From positions 434,001 to 498,000 of the forward strand of contig DFXZ01000004.1 of NCBI GenBank assembly GCA_002381805.1: a stretch of 64,000 nt of DNA. Direction: 5' to 3'. The translations under genes were made by a program, and so were the position numbers. The notes under the pieces are model-generated. The model saw only the letters and a list, made by a program, of their open reading frames with translations. It was not told where the DNA came from and ran no database searches. This DNA comes from Bdellovibrio sp. UBA4095 (GTDB lineage Bacteria; Bdellovibrionota; Bdellovibrionia; Bdellovibrionales; Bdellovibrionaceae). Of this stretch, positions 62,684 through 64,000 are shown piece after piece (positions within the stretch are counted from its first letter, which is position 1; every line of letters begins with the position of its first letter).

Positions 62684-64000
62684 CTAGCGCGTCAAAGCCT
62701 TCATAGTATCCCAGGCTTTTAAGTAGCTAAACGCTTGGTACGCCTGATAATCCGCTCTAAACAGCTTGTCTCTGGGCGATAATTTCTCGTCTTTCTTAGA
62801 GCCGACATCTTTCCACCAAGCAAGCGCGCCTTCCTCTGAACCTTTTTTTACATCCAGTTTTTCAGCCGCTCTTTCGCGATCACCCTTTAGGTGACCAGCA
62901 ATATCGCCTTCGCGAGTCGTTGCAGATTTTATCAAAGCTTTTTGGAAAGCGTCTGCATCAACTTCTTCAATCTCGATGTCGGGATGAATGCCTTCAGCCT
63001 GAATCGAAACTCCACTCGGGGTGTAGTATCTTGCAACAGTCAATTTCAAACCACTGCCGTCACCTAACTTGATAACCGACTGAACAGAGCCTTTGCCGAA
63101 AGTCCTCTGACCGACGATCAGGGCGCGCTTATTATCCTGAAGTGCGCCCGAAACGATCTCGCTCGCACTTGCAGTGTATTCATTCACTAAGATAACTATT
63201 GGAAACTGAGTGAACTGACCCTTGCGAGTGGCAACAGCCACCTCTTTATCTTTTTTATCTCTTCCAATCGTGCTGACGATTGTTCCATCTTTCAAAAACA
63301 TATCGCTAACTTTAATGGCTTGATCCAAAAGACCTCCTGGATTTTTTCTGAGGTCTAACATCAATCCTGCCAACTGGCCTTTATCTTTGATGTGCTTTTC
63401 AATCGTATTTTTCAGATCCTTCGAAGTATTTTCAATAAAGCTCGTGACTCGGATATAAGCAAACCCTTCGCCTAAGTCAGTGTACTTAACAGATCGGATC
63501 TTCACGCTTCCGCGAGTTACAGCAATTTCACGAGGCTTTTCTTCACCCTCTCTTACAACCCTAAGAACAGCTTTGGTTCCACGTTTTCCACGCATCAATT
63601 GAGAAGCTTCAACCAAGCTTAAACCTTTAGTGCTTGTTCCGTTGACTGCAATGACTTTGTCTCCCGGCTTAATGCCTGCTTGCCAGGCAGGCGCATCCTC
63701 GATTGGGGAAATAATTGTAAGGATGCCATTTTGAATCGCGATCTCGATACCGAGCCCACCGAACTCGCCGCTGGTTTCCGTTTCGAAATCCTTAAACATT
63801 TCTGGAGGCATAAAGTTGGTGTGCGGATCCAACTCCCGCAACATTCCCTTAATTGCACCGTAAACCAATTTTTTAGTGTCAGTTTCTTGAACATAGTATT
63901 GCTGGATCAAATTCAAAACCTTACTGAAGTTTTGCAGCTCCGCATATCTGTCTTGGGCGAAAGCCTTCACTTGAAAACCCGACTCCGCCATTACGAAGAG
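62684..64000 (-). CDS. C-terminal processing protease of the S41 (CtpA) family, 5' end outside the window
   Basis: The frame is open to the right edge, so the signal peptide and first residues are missing; about 438 residues are visible. The order is an N-terminal helical part, a PDZ domain (GGLGIEIAIQNGILTIISPI, AGIKPGDKVIAVNG) and the S41 catalytic domain with the Ser in EYTASASEIVSGAL and the Lys in TFGKGSVQ. It cleaves C termini of periplasmic proteins and takes part in envelope turnover. Confidence 0.93.
   Translation of the reverse strand, partial: LFVMAESGFQVKAFAQDRYAELQNFSKVLNLIQQYYVQETDTKKLVYGAIKGMLRELDPHTNFMPPEMFKDFETETSGEFGGLGIEIAIQNGILTIISPIEDAPAWQAGIKPGDKVIAVNGTSTKGLSLVEASQLMRGKRGTKAVLRVVREGEEKPREIAVTRGSVKIRSVKYTDLGEGFAYIRVTSFIENTSKDLKNTIEKHIKDKGQLAGLMLDLRKNPGGLLDQAIKVSDMFLKDGTIVSTIGRDKKDKEVAVATRKGQFTQFPIVILVNEYTASASEIVSGALQDNKRALIVGQRTFGKGSVQSVIKLGDGSGLKLTVARYYTPSGVSIQAEGIHPDIEIEEVDADAFQKALIKSATTREGDIAGHLKGDRERAAEKLDVKKGSEEGALAWWKDVGSKKDEKLSPRDKLFRADYQAYQAFSYLKAWDTMKALTR

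Noticed and set aside
1..64000. CRISPR array
   Set aside because: No regularly spaced direct repeats with unique spacers and no cas-like genes were seen.

Overview
The window reads as a chromosomal segment of a Bdellovibrio-type predatory bacterium (Bdellovibrionota). The basis is the combination of a TIGR02147-family protein, an MglA-type Ras-like GTPase directly behind recR, a dense set of chemotaxis and two-component genes, many small secreted or lipidated proteins of unknown function, and a eukaryote-type NADP isocitrate dehydrogenase. The species call is inference; no 16S rRNA is present. Coding density is high and most genes are ordinary core genes.

Layout. 1-3.8 kb: the end of an unknown gene, then a tight plus-strand operon (membrane protein, ABC1/UbiB-like kinase, renalase-like flavoprotein, E2-type acyltransferase domain). 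3.8-8.2 kb: small accessory genes around a divergent TetR locus with two matching palindromic operators, then a YggS gene. 8.6-15.7 kb: an AT-richer accessory island on the minus strand, bordered by the 3' end of ssrA. It holds a secreted Cys-repeat protein, a decayed cupin gene, a ParB-like gene coupled to a Dam-type methyltransferase, and a cold-shock-domain protein coupled to a type IIG-like nuclease-methyltransferase. 16.1-16.5 kb: tmRNA (ssrA) with predicted tag GNDYALAA. 16.8-25.9 kb: TIGR02147 protein, proline-rich lipoprotein, PAP2 phosphatase, YgjP-like peptidase, SrkA kinase, isocitrate dehydrogenase, a receiver-like protein and a small secreted protein.

25.9-33.4 kb: a G-poor tract, a 149-bp element with perfect 37-bp inverted repeats, SRP RNA (ffs), then dnaX-ybaB, a chemoreceptor, recR-mglA, nadA and a phosphopantetheinyl transferase. 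33.5-39.9 kb: PilZ protein, second chemoreceptor and a MASE1/CHASE/PAS histidine kinase with its response regulator. 40-46.2 kb: a large fibre-like S74 protein with an overlapping lipoprotein gene, tRNA-Val(TAC), and a TPR/winged-helix regulator. 46.2-64 kb: proteostasis and envelope genes (lon, clpX, clpP, pepA, tig, a CtpA-type protease), a second kinase/receiver pair, an M48 lipoprotein, and an operon with two ArsA-like ATPases, a TPR lipoprotein and a glutamate-cysteine ligase.

The strongest candidates for something undescribed are the two methyltransferase modules beside ssrA, the large inverted-repeat element before the SRP RNA gene, and the ArsA pair/TPR lipoprotein operon. All functional calls rest on motifs read by eye; no database search was run.
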